This document shows, piece after piece, positions 33,001 to 43,450 of a stretch of DNA of 64,000 nt; the first letter of the stretch is position 1; every line of letters begins with the position of its first letter. Source of the DNA: Cymbomonas tetramitiformis (taxonomy: Eukaryota; Chlorophyta; Pyramimonadophyceae; Pyramimonadales; Pyramimonadaceae). Location of the stretch: assembly GCA_001247695.2 (NCBI GenBank), contig LGRX02034638.1, positions 26,455-90,454 on the forward strand. The letters run 5' to 3'. Both the position numbers and the translations under genes were made by a program. The notes beneath the pieces are model-generated. The model did no database searches, was not told the origin of the DNA, and saw only the letters and a list, made by a program, of their open reading frames with translations.

Positions 33001-36000
33001 GGTCCTAAAGTACTGCGCAGCCAACCGCTCGGCATACCACCACCTTCGCTGGCGCAAGCTGTCACTTCCTGGGAGAACAGCGGGGCATGCGGAACACGTG
33101 GAGCTTGAAGGCCTAAAAGCACGTGGCCAAGAAGGCGTACTCGGAACCCCGTCGGCTTTCATCTCGGTGTAATACAGCAGAGCGCGAGAGCACTCCTCGC
33201 CTTCCTGCTCCCCTCTCCGCCTGCAGGTCACATGCTGCTGGCTAGCTCATGACAGGAACCCTCACTGGTGCACCAGGCGGGTCTCGGCATGAAGCTACCT
33301 GCAGGCAGGCTCAGAGCATGGTGCACCAGGCGGGTCTCGGCATGAAGCTACCTGCAAGCAGGCTCAGAGCATGGTGCACCAGGCGGGTCTCAGCATGAAG
33401 CTACCTGCAGGCAGGCTCGGAGCATGGTGCACCAGGCGGGTCTCAGCATGAAGCTACCTGCAGGCAGGCTCGGAGCATGGTGCACCAGGCGGGTGCCGGC
33501 ATCAAGCTGCCTGCAGGCAGGCTCAGGCATGGTGCACCAGGCGGGTCTCGGCATGAAGCTACCTGCAGGCAGGCTCAGACATGGTGCACCAGGCGGGTCT
33601 CGGCAGTACCTGCAGGCAGGCTGAACATGGTGCCAGGCGGTCTCGGGCTGCAGGCAGGCTCGGACATGGTGCCAGGCAGACGGGTCTCGGCATGAAGCTA
33701 CCTGCAGGCAGGCTCGGAGCATGGTGCACCAGGCGGGTCTCGGCATGAAGCTACCTGCAGGCAGGCTCGGAGCATGGTGCACCAGGCGGGTCTCAGCATG
33801 GGGCTACCTGCAGGCAGGCTCGGAGCAGTGCACAATATGCTGCGGAGCTGATGGAAACACCTGTTTTTCGCATTTCCCTGTCATGGATAAAAAACGGCGA
33901 CCCCATGAGTTACATCGATGCACGATCATTTGCACTGACGCTTGTGGAAGGGAAGATTCTGGCAGAAGGGGCATTGGACGTTTTCGAAGGGAAATGCTTC
34001 CAGAAGGATTTGTTGTAGCAGACTTTCAAACACAGTTATCCTGTATTCGAGACCAACACCTTCAAGTCACTTCCTTAGGAGGTCACACAAGCCGTTGACC
34101 TCGGCGAGCAAGCGCAGACGATCACAGTACCGTTAACAAAGTGACTAGCGCTTGCATCGTTGTGACAAATACGAGAAGTCGATGCTTTCACGGGTGAGAC
34201 GTTCTGAATAGTGTCGGGAGAAGCACAAGGTTTGGAGGTACTCACGCATAAAGCTCGAAAGCAAGTTGATGCTGAAGTGTACTCAAGCAACTTGAGAGTA
34301 GTATCTCGTAGGTATCAAGATCGAACGTAACCTTCCGAGCTCGCATCGCCTTGTACACCCCACCAGCTGTGTCCCAGAACTCTCCCTGCAAGACTTTAGT
34401 TAGTCAGTTTCCCTTGCACTCGCATACTCTCTGAGAAGTCTCCATGCAAGACTTTAGTTAGTCAGTTTCCCTTGCACTCGCATACTCTCCGAGAAGTCTC
34501 CATGCAAGACTTTAGTTAGTCAGTTTCCCTTGCACTCGCATACTCTCCGAGAAGTCTCCTTGCAAGGTATATTTGTATATCTATTTATTTATATACAACT
34601 TGTATACAAACTAGCATATACTAGTACAATATATATATATATATGTTACACGCCAATCCCGCCCGGCGTGATTGGCGTTGTGAAAAATGTCACGCCAATC
34701 GCGCCCCATAGAGCCTACAAATTGTAAGGTATATACTTCAACCATGGTCAACAAAGAAAACATAGAAAACCATACTTCTCTGACATTTCGCGATTGGCGT
34801 GGGACGCGATTTGCGTGTAACATATACAGCAGTGTATACATAGGATATACGAGCCCACACACACACTGAGCGGCAGGAAATCCGCCGACAAAAGCCAACC
34901 CACCTTCATCCCAGTGGATGTGAAAAGCAATCAAGAACAGGGCGGGGCCAAGACAAGATACTACCTACCTCGACACATCTCAAACTGGATGCAAAGCAGC
35001 ATGGATGATAGTATGTGCCGAATTGCCCAACACGCGATATCGCATGTTACTCCCCGGGTAACGGAGTGAGCGAACTCTGCTGCACTCTGAATTCTTCATC
35101 CCCCGGTGGCTCGCGGTCGATGGATGGGACCCGTTGGTCGATGAGTGCAAACCGATGGATAGACACTGGAAGATTCGTGAAAGCAGCAACCAAGAGCGGG
35201 CGCCGAGGCGTTCCCCACGAGGAACAACCACACACACACACACACACACACACACTCATGTGTTGGTCTTGCGCGTGGGCTTGGTGGTGGAGAGATATGG
35301 CTCGCGCAGATCGGGGGGCAGGGATGAGCCGGCTTCAGGCACAAGGCGGCAGTGCGCTGGTGGTGCAGATGCACAGGGGCTCGGGTGGCTCAGCGAGGCT
35401 TAGGGGGTCCCATTCTTCACTAGTGAGCTCCGGAGAATCCGGATGAGTGTCCCGAAGTGTGTGCTGAATCCTTTGATCCCCGGCGTGGGTACATAGTGCA
35501 GTCTTCTGTGGCTACGGGGCGCCAAAGGAGTCGCAAGGATAAGCATACACACTCATGTGGCTACATGGTGCCAAAGGAATCGGACCAAGGATAAGTCGCA
35601 CACACACACACATATGGGTACCCCGGTGTGGGTACACAGTGCAGCCGATCTTCTGTGGCTATATGGTGCCAAAGGAATCGGTCCAAGGATATGAAGCACA
35701 GACACACATATGATGTATCAGGCTTACACATGCCACAGCCTCTTGCGTAACTTGCTGCATAAAATTTGAGAACTACAGTCGAGAAATAAAGAATATGTGA
35801 CAACTATCGGACCAGTCAGGGCGTAGCACTACTGAGATCTCGTATGCTGCCACAGTACTCGCTGGAGCGCGACCATCACCTTTTCACTTTTGCACAGGCC
35901 TCTACATTATGAAAGCCGTCGCATATTGATTCCAGGCTGTTATCTAGCGTGAGACGATGGAGCTGTGAGTGAGGGCTGTGGGTACTACACCTTATTACAC

Positions 36001-36077
36001 GCTTCAAGAAGATTATTATACACTTTTGTAGTCGGAGGATGCCCAGAGGAATTCGCCGTATTGTACTTCACTAACGC
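30096..36077 (-). CDS. Pentatricopeptide-repeat (PPR) protein gene, multi-exon, partial model
   Basis: Minus-strand exons with PPR-like helical repeats. Best supported: 35991-36077 (ends TKVYNNLLEACNK), 34256-34385 (FWDTAGGVYKAMRARKVTFD...DTYEILLSSC), start of an exon at 33220 (SRALLYYTEMKADG), an exon ending at 32412 (donor GTGAGC), exon starting 32199 (LDAECWQLVLGALAQ), 31746-31780 joined to 31046-31119 (WEGVLQLYE + ELLETEVELDTSTCNMVMN), 30310-30468 (donor GTGAGT) joined to 30096-30177. Several junctions are in phase; exons between 30468 and 31046, and between 32412 and 34256, remain unclear. PPR proteins bind organelle RNA and act in its editing, splicing or stability. The N-terminus, expected targeting peptide and stop codon were not located. 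Confidence 0.7.
30310..30468 (-). CDS. PPR exon (53 codons)
   Basis: Acceptor CAGCAG at 30469 and perfect donor GTGAGT at 30304-30309. The translation includes GHLGDLKGVLQVCEAMW, then SNSAYAALVRAAAS and WEHAYEIYQ: helix A, then helix B of consecutive PPR motifs. It joins in phase to exon 30096-30177 (LLLAHDIKDRGAVMSAASL). Confidence 0.75.
31382..31735. repeat. 60-bp minisatellite in PPR intron
   Basis: About five tandem copies, some truncated, of a 60-bp unit containing TGTGACGGCTGCCTGCAAGA and AGTGGCCGGAGGTGATTGGC, in the intron between exons 31746-31780 and 31046-31119. Confidence 0.92.
32590..32900. repeat. Degenerate short repeats (GATCCTNNAGGCGANGCC-like)
   Basis: Imperfect 15-21 bp units alternating GATCCT and GAAGCCG or GATGCC. 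No gene assigned here. Confidence 0.7.
33262..33825. repeat. 53-bp minisatellite in PPR intron
   Basis: About ten tandem copies of a 53-bp unit (CATGGTGCACCAGGCGGGTC, then TCGGCATGAAGCTACCTGCA), with shortened units near 33600-33680. It creates long repetitive open frames on both strands that are not genes. Confidence 0.95.
34256..34385 (-). CDS. PPR exon (FWDTAGGVYKAM...)
   Basis: Donor GTGAGT at 34250-34255; acceptor CTTGCAG abutting 34385. Encodes one classic PPR motif, from AGGVYKAMRARKVTFDLDTY to EILLSSCLS. The acceptor region is the first unit of a 58-bp tandem repeat (34386-34565). Confidence 0.8.
34386..34565. repeat. 58-bp tandem repeat containing a 3' splice-site region
   Basis: Three copies of a 58-bp unit (TCTCCATGCAAGACTTTAGT, then TAGTCAGTTTCCCTTGCACT). 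On the minus strand each unit contains a branch-point-like CTAACTAAAG and a TCTTGCA acceptor. Only the copy next to exon 34256-34385 has the AG (CTTGCAG|GGAGA); the middle copies read TTGCATGG. Confidence 0.85.
34600..35990. other. PPR intron region with simple repeats
   Basis: Contains (AT)n near 34629, repeated CGCCAATC(G/C)CGCCC segments (34655-34710), an inverted copy of the dispersed intronic repeat (about 34862-34930), (CA)n at 35228-35256, and three near-copies of a roughly 100-bp block with GGCTACATGGTGCCAAAGGA (35500-35700). No gene recognised. Confidence 0.6.
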
Positions 36078-37400
36078 CTTTACACGGAGCGCGAACGCAC
36101 ACTTTAGTACAGTAGAACCAGGGAAGATACCACAAGGGATGCAGCAGCGAAGAACGTTATGGATCAGCTGATTGCGGCACGACTCGCAGAGGCTTGTGTG
36201 CACTGAGCACAATGTTTCCCTCCACGTCCACATTGGTAGTTTGCTGTCGGTTGTTGTAGGGCCACGCATAGCCGCAAAAATGAGACTAGCGCTAAGGCTC
36301 TTTCATGGACTTGGGATGTAAACAAGGAACACGTGTGCAGGAACAGGAGGTTCTACCTTTTCCCACTCCTCTTGCGCCGCCCTCTTTACGTCTTCATCCG
36401 TCTATTGCAGAAGTTGAAGCCTTACGAATCAGAAGACTTTGTACAGATGTTTATGCAATGCCGTAAGCCTAAGCCTAAGGGTTCCTTCACTCGTAACCCT
36501 AGCTACGTAACAAACAACGACAAAAGTTTGCCGGATACGGCATCGGCGCCAGTGCTGTGTATACGTAGGGAGCCATATATGGGTTCTAGATACAGACACT
36601 TGCACCTGACTGCGTTCGATTCCATCAAGGTAAGTTAGAATACGAAGTTGCGAGGTCTAAACCATACCTCGCATACGATGGTGGACGAATTCTTTGTCGC
36701 AGACCTGGTTCGTCGTGACACAATGTTTCGCCGGGCAAACGAATTCCTCGACCAATAAGGCAATAGTGCTCGCAGGCTTTGGGCTTTGACTTGTCGTCGG
36801 GAGGCAACTCGGGATGTACGATTCCACAGGGTCTTCGGGCATGCCGGCGCATTCGTCGTGCAAGTGTGAAATAACATATTCTCCGGGACGATATCTCTTA
36901 TCTAGTGTTCTATGAAATCTCGTGGAAACCGTAATAACGCTGCGCACAGACAGTCCTGAAAGTTCTGGTGGGTTACTACTGCAGTTGCTGAATCTGCCAA
37001 GGCGCAGTGCAGGCTTCGTTGGCTGGCCAAGCACCAAACACCCAAGCAGCTAAAATGCGCTCCCACGCTGCATTGAACTATTCCCCAACCGACAAACACG
37101 TACAATTCGTATCAAGGGAAGGGATTGCGTGCACATGCGATGGTATGGTACAGAACATTCGTCAGGCTTCCAGCTGGGAAACTATACAATACGTGACACA
37201 CTATAGTTTGGCTATCATTGGCTATGATTGGCTAACTTTGGCTATCCGATTTGAGATTATGACAGCCCTGTCATCGGGGGTATGTGGGGGTGTCTAGGGG
37301 TCTCAAAAATCAAGATTTGCCGATTTAATCGACGCTGGGGGGTCCCCTACGTTGACCCCCAAAATTTCAGTAGGTTTCAGGGTTTAGGGTTTAGGTTTCA
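36078..37400. other. Unassigned region upstream of the PPR gene
   Basis: Should hold the PPR 5' exons or promoter. A minus-strand frame at 36657-37037 (126 codons) is the longest candidate but I do not recognise it. TTTAGGG-like units occur at about 37380-37400. Confidence 0.4.
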
Positions 37401-37992
37401 AGGGATTACGTCAGAATTACGTCAGAAAGTGGAGTCAACGGCAATTTCGTTCAAAATGCGTGATTTCTAAAAAAGGATACAGGGCGGATACAGAATACAC
37501 GACTTTTTCAAAACTTATTTTGAAATCGCTCGGCATCAAAACTTGCTAGTAAATATGATGCCGAGCCTATATGAGCAAAGTTTATAAATGAAGGTGTATC
37601 CTGTATACCTATATACTTTTTTACCTTGAAAAAGACATATGAAACTTTATAATGTGATTTTTTCTATAAGCTAGGCAATTCACTAGTTTTCAAAAAGAAT
37701 TCTCTCAATCAAGAAAATACGCATCTCATATTTTCCAAAAAGGGATACACGGATACGGCATACACGTGATTTTCGAAACTATTTTCAAAATGGCTCGCTA
37801 TCAAAACTTCCTAGTAAAATATGATGCCGCGAGCCTATATATGAAAAGTTTATAAATGAATCTGTATCCTGTATACCTGCATACTTTTTTTATCGCCTAC
37901 GAGAAAATTATCAAACTAATTGCGGATTTTATGATATTTGCATAAGTTAACATAACTGAATCACATTTGTTTTGCTCATTTACCGTTATTCA
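37401..37992. other. AT-rich flank, part of the virus-like block
   Basis: Two diverged copies (about 37468-37625 and 37737-37895) of a roughly 160-bp AT-rich segment with GGATACAG, AAACTT(G/C)CTAGTAAA, TATGATGCCG, GTTTATAAATGAA and TATCCTGTATACCT. It ends in ATTCA (37988-37992), the target duplication of element A; before that insertion it was continuous with 50402 onward. No ORF. Confidence 0.6.
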
Positions 37993-38246
37993 TTATAGAA
38001 AGGATGATCTGACTATATATTTGTAACGGGTAAATATATAGACAGTGAAACACAGAAAACACGCAGGGCCGGGTGCTCGGAACGGTGATAACATAAAACT
38101 GAAGAGTTAGCAATAACGGAGGCTAACTAGCAGGTCACGGATCGGTGTCACGGCTATGGGTGTCACATGTCACACACACGGCGAGGGGTGAAACAGGGAG
38201 AAGCAGGCCCCCATACAGTGGGGGGGGGAAATCAGCTTCCCCGTGA
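37993..38246 (-). repeat. Element A LTR (left copy)
   Basis: TTATAGAAAGG ... CTTCCCCGTGA on the + strand. Same as 50145-50396 except for the length of a G run near 38220. Confidence 0.88.
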
Positions 38247-38385
38247 CACCACCTCACCCCGAAGGTGTGAGTGGACATCCCGAAGCAAGCAAACCCTAAA
38301 ACCTAAACCCAATGTCACTTAATGTCAGAGTTCAAGGGACCATTGCAGCTAGCTAACAGCTGGCAAGATGCGGTGTCACTCTGCA

Positions 38386-38982
38386 TGTCAGGGTTATGAC
38401 CGATGACATATGTGTCATACATGTCATACGTGTCATACATGTCATGCCATGTCATGTCATGTCATGTCATGTCATATATTATTATGACAGTCGACAGTAT
38501 GGTCGATCATGACTGTACAGGTCGAGTCGCGTCATACATTTATGACAGTCGTCAGTACGGTCGACGATGACTGTACATGTCGCCAGATGATTATGTCACA
38601 TCATCAGGCATCCCTGTCATCGAGAGTTCGTACTCCGAACTCGAAGATGACAGAGCAAAGATACATCTTGTCGATTCTTCAAGAACCATCTTTCGCTTTA
38701 GCATGCACGGAACATGCATGCACAGCACGAACGAACTAGTCGTTTATACAATGCTGGTCGTTCAACCTACGTCTCGGGTTCACAACCCAATGGCGGTACC
38801 ATCTAAGATGATGGGAGACGTAGGTACTTAAGTGAGGAAGCGTTGTGCTTCAGCAGCTGAAGATTCATAGACTGCACTCACAAACCCGCACATACGTTCA
38901 CTTGTGTATGCTGTTCAACTGCACAGTGATTATTGATAATATTGAATATTATAACAGGGCTTGCATAGCTCAGCCCTTAAGA
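38386..38982 (+). repeat. Gypsy 5' LTR
   Basis: Begins with a run of ATGTCATACATGTCAT-type repeats (38400-38475) and dyads GTCGACAGTATGGTCGATCA / CGTCAGTACGGTCGACGATG. After the LTR comes GTGGTATTCTAAAAG, a possible primer-binding site. Confidence 0.92.
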
Positions 38983-41900
38983 GTGGTATTCTAAAAGTCG
39001 TCAAGGCGCGACACTCGAGAACTCAAGTGGGTGCAGTGATATACGCGTAGTATATTTAATATTGTTCGCAGGTTTGCAGGAGGGCGCATATACGACAGCG
39101 TTCGCAAATATTGAATATCTGCAGCCCGAATAATAGTTCGCATATCGACAGCGCATAATTGTGCGAGGAGATTTTCCGCAGCGCACTTGCACAACAGCTG
39201 ATCGCACATATACGCGATAAGGTGTGCATATGGCATATATCGGCACAACAATGAAATGTATACGATAAATGGTCCACGGAGATATGCATGTTCGCAGATG
39301 CATCAGCGCAGTATCGCAATTTTTATGATTGCACTGAATGGCTTTTATACGGCATCATACATGCATACTGCGCGATTGTCACTAAATTGCATATGGCAGC
39401 ATGCGCGATGTTCGCATACTGCGCGATTGTTACTAAATTGCAGGTAGCAGCATGCGCTGTGGTCGCATACTGCGCGATGGTTACATATTTTGCAGAAGTT
39501 GATCGCAGCATGCGCGCGCTTGCATAAATCACGTTCAAAAATTATGCTGTATCATATGCTAATGAATGGCGACGACAATTCATACTTGTCATCAGCAGCG
39601 TACTCGCAATTGTATACAACATACATCAGCGATAATTGCAAATCATCTCTACGCACTGTTTACAATCACTGCGTGCAATGATTTATGACCTGTCAGCATA
39701 CATACTGCTGTGAATGCATTATCATTATACTGCAGCAGATTTCAATGTTCTGATGACCACACAATACTTTTGATCATCAGCATTATACTAAGTGGCAGCA
39801 CAATGATCTATGCACAACATGTGTGTGCAGATCAGCACACACACACATACAATTATTCCACTTGCAGCAATCATCAATATACAGTGCATGCATTTCTATA
39901 TCATGCACACACCTTAAGACTGAATGATTGCAATTTTGTGTAAATGGTACATACTGATTATACTGAACAGCTTGATCACGATAACAGCTGTATTAAATAG
40001 AGCATAAGCATATTGCAGTGAATGCTAAACTATATTAGAATCCATGTTGCAAAGGGTGCCTGACAGTAATCATAACACCATAATAAGTTTGTCGTGCCCT
40101 GGTGGAGCCGAGATGCTCTCCAGGTAACACGTACATTCTATGGTGGATTACTTGAAGGAATGCTCACCTGAGCTTCATGTGAAATTTATCAGCAACTCAT
40201 ATCGTAATGAGATTATCATGGAATTACAATAATCCCTAAACTATATATATCATGTTAGATATAATCAGTACGTGGTATGCTGACAATCTGCATGATAAGC
40301 TGTTAGGATATTGTGATATCCATAAAAATACTGCAAAGTGTGTGCAAACAAATACACACACACACACTAGTACTAATCAGCAGTACTATACACTGCACAA
40401 ACACTAGCATTCATTATACATTGACATTCACTGACTCAGAGTGAATATACCAATAACAATGTATATAATAATGTAGATAACATCCAGTAAACACATGTGC
40501 GTACTGGATGTCAGCGATGGCGATAGTAATGGTAACAGGATTAAACAACATGCTGTAGGGCTGGATGGAGAATATCTCCAGACCCGAAGGCAGTATCAGT
40601 GCTCAATATGCAGCTGGTAACTGCTGAGCACTGCCATATTCACTATCGCTGGAGCAACATCAAAATCTACATTGCATTATGACAGTTGATGCAGAACTGA
40701 TCACTCACATGCATGTACCAACTCAGATCAGCAACCATACATGAATTGACAAAAGGTGGTTATGGACGTACATATACACAAACATTGTGTTGTGTAAAAA
40801 CTGCTTAGATTACATCTAGCAGTGTCCAGATGTATTTGAACATAGAGATATCACTTGATATACTCGTTGTATACATCCAAATATATCTTAGGATCTGACA
40901 CAACTGTGAATTCATTTACAGTTGATATATCTTAAATATCACCAGAGAGTGCATTTGCCTCCATGGGTTTAAATCAGTAAAACCCAGAAATGTGATCAAC
41001 CACAGATGTTGATATGCAGCATAATTCACTTTTATGCCATGAAATTTGTCATGTGCAAAGGAAAAGTGATTTGCAGTGTTTCTGTACTTTGCAGTCCACA
41101 CACACACAGAGATATGTATATATATATACATATACATAAAGCCAAAAACGGCCAAAATAGGTAAAATCCGTTTGCGATAGATTTGAAAATTGAAAATCGG
41201 ACCCTATTTTATTTGATAATATGATTTTATACCTATTGAGGTATGAGAAAATCATAATGACACATGTCATATTTCGTGTAACACCCTAGATATTAGGTGT
41301 GTAATATGTAGGGGTAAACATATTGGCTGTAACGAAAAATCGGTCAAAATGCTGTACGTGTAATCTTTTGCAAATTCGGGATTGATTTTTTTTGCTATAA
41401 TGGATATTTATCTATCAAATAACAATTCCTGAAAGATATAACACGTGTAACACCCTGTAACACCCTAATATTTGAATGTGTGTGTGAGGGGTATAACGTA
41501 CCCTCTGAAAATCACCTAACATTCACTTAGGTATTGAATGCAGTTTTGCCTAAAAATCTTGGCAAAATCGTTATACTGCTTATTTTTTACCAGTATTAGG
41601 GTTACTGATAGCAAGTAACACCCTAAACACTGTATTGGGTAATAGGGCCACTGTAACCACACATGCCCTAAAAAACGCCATTATTTGGAAAAACTTCGTT
41701 TTTTGGCATTATTATATCATGCTAAATTATCATAGACATGATAATACTATGGGCAACAACCCTAAAACTGTAGGGCAACAACCCAAAAACTGCAGGGCTA
41801 CAACCCAAGGACTGTAGGGCTGCAACCCTAAAACTGTAACAGCTGATTCCTATAAGGAATGCATGCTGAATGAGGTATTGGCAATTGACAACTGCCACTG

Positions 41901-42059
41901 TATCACACACTTCCTTGAGGGGGGAAGAAGGTGGATATATGTACATGCATAACCTCATCATAATATACAGATATACCATATATAACATAGGTATATATAT
42001 ATATCTACACACACTCAGTTAGCTGAAGAGATTTTGGTGTTGTGTTTTGTCTTTATTAG
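38983..42059 (+). other. Gypsy 5' leader (3.1 kb, AT-rich, non-coding)
   Basis: No convincing ORF between the 5' LTR and Gag. Contains three near-copies of GCATACTGCGCGATTGTTAC (39364-39480), CA and TA simple repeats, and AACCCTAAAACTGTAGGGC units (41757-41838). It is unusually long for a retrotransposon leader. Confidence 0.7.
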
Positions 42060-42650
42060 ATGGCAGAAGCGGAAGATCCAGATATTCCACCCATTAATGC
42101 AGATCCGTCTACATGGTTCTTTGACATCTTAGGCTCATATGATGCATATAGTCGTTTCAAGATCCCGAAATGGCACGCTGGTTATGATAATACCCAGACC
42201 AGATTCGACAAGATAGGGTTCTTCGACAATATCGGCCGAATGAAGCCTGATATGAGCAGATATCGAGATCCTGAAAACGAGCCTCAGGAACCAGATGAAG
42301 AATATACTGCAGACAATCCTCCAATGATTTTCACAGATCCAGATACAGCACCAGCACCAGTTCCATCCAGTTTGGTTCCCAAAGTGAAAATGGCACCACC
42401 AAATCAGTACAAATCAGGAATGGACGCAGAGGTTTGGTTGGAAACCGTGGATAGATACTTCCAATTCACGTATCCAGGAGTTCCAGATAAAGACCTGATC
42501 ACAGTTTTCCTGACCCTCATACAGAATAATGATCGACACTATTTCCAGGTCGTGGCAAATCAACCAGATGCCACATTTGCAGGAATCAGAGGGATTTTCC
42601 TCAGACAGTTTGGTAACCCCCATAAAAGATCAGTGGCTAAAAACACCTAA
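42060..42650 (+). CDS. Gypsy Gag, N-terminal ORF
   Basis: 196 codons, ATG at 42060. Acidic, proline-rich N-terminus, then a capsid-like part (YKSGMDAEVWLETVDRYF, DKDLITVFLTLI, GIFLRQFG), the usual start of a Ty3-type retrotransposon gag domain. It ends TAATG, with its stop overlapping the ATG of the next ORF in the -1 frame. Confidence 0.85.
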   Translation: MAEAEDPDIPPINADPSTWFFDILGSYDAYSRFKIPKWHAGYDNTQTRFDKIGFFDNIGRMKPDMSRYRDPENEPQEPDEEYTADNPPMIFTDPDTAPAPVPSSLVPKVKMAPPNQYKSGMDAEVWLETVDRYFQFTYPGVPDKDLITVFLTLIQNNDRHYFQVVANQPDATFAGIRGIFLRQFGNPHKRSVAKNT

Positions 42651-43450
42651 TGTCACTGAAACAGGAAAACCAGACTTTTTCAGATTATCTACGCACATTC
42701 ACTTCACTGGCTGCACTGGCAGCAGTTGAACTGGAAGATGTGTTGATAAAGGACAGATTCGTCAACAACGTAGATCCGGAACTTCGCAGACAGTTTCATT
42801 TACGATTCCTGACAGAGACAGAAAGGAATAATATGTCGTGGTCACTAACCACACAGATATTGCTCGACTTGAACTATGTTGTTCATTCGAAGCAATCAGA
42901 GACTCTTCATTATCGAGGGCAGAAGGAACAGTCATCTGGAGGGCCAGCCAAAAAGGATAAGGACAGAGGACGTGGCAATAAGCCATATGACAGATCCAAA
43001 AATCAGAATTGGAAACAGAATGACAGTCAGAAGTCCAATCAGAATAGGAATAAAGGAAAAAGTGGCAAAGGCAAGGGAAAAGGAAAAGGAAAAGGACAAT
43101 CACAGAAACAGAATCAGAATAAGACTTGCCATCGTTGTGATCGACCAGGTCACATCGAGAAGGATTGTTGGGCCACCACTACCAATGATGGAAAGCAGAT
43201 CAAAGGCAAGCCACCAGCACAGAATCCCTTTCAGAATCAGAGACAGCCACAGAAGAATCAGGGTGCAAAAGATGGGTCTAACAAACTCATTAACACAATC
43301 AACACCCTGGTCAAGGAACTAAAAAATCAGCATAGTATCAATGCAGCAGTTGCAACTTCAGATCCAGCAGCTCCAGTTCCAGCAGCTCCAGCTCAGGGAA
43401 ACTCTCCGGGTACTGCACAAGTACCGGTGATGAGAGCACCCCGAGGGTAG
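42650..43450 (+). CDS. Gypsy Gag, C-terminal ORF with zinc knuckle
   Basis: 266 codons from ATG at 42650. It continues the capsid domain (TFSDYLRTFTSLA, FVNNVDPELRRQFHL), then a Lys/Gly/Gln-rich basic region (GKGKGKGKG) and one CCHC knuckle CHRCDRPGHIEKDC, which binds nucleic acid. It is joined to the upstream ORF by a TAATG stop-start overlap, or by -1 frameshifting at TAAAAAC just upstream. It ends TAG at 43450; the pol frame is again -1 relative to it. Confidence 0.88.
   Translation: MSLKQENQTFSDYLRTFTSLAALAAVELEDVLIKDRFVNNVDPELRRQFHLRFLTETERNNMSWSLTTQILLDLNYVVHSKQSETLHYRGQKEQSSGGPAKKDKDRGRGNKPYDRSKNQNWKQNDSQKSNQNRNKGKSGKGKGKGKGKGQSQKQNQNKTCHRCDRPGHIEKDCWATTTNDGKQIKGKPPAQNPFQNQRQPQKNQGAKDGSNKLINTINTLVKELKNQHSINAAVATSDPAAPVPAAPAQGNSPGTAQVPVMRAPRG

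Noticed and set aside
33390..33782. Open frames over the 53-bp repeats
   Set aside because: Repetitive by-product of a minisatellite inside a PPR intron.
36333..36638. Plus-strand ORF of 101 codons upstream of the PPR gene
   Set aside because: Unlike any family I know, and overlapping the expected PPR 5' region; no supporting start context or homologue.
38955..38995. tRNA-like sequence GGGCTTGCATAGCTCAG at the Gypsy LTR end
   Set aside because: Only the D-arm-like part matches; no anticodon or T arm follows, and it recurs in both LTRs.
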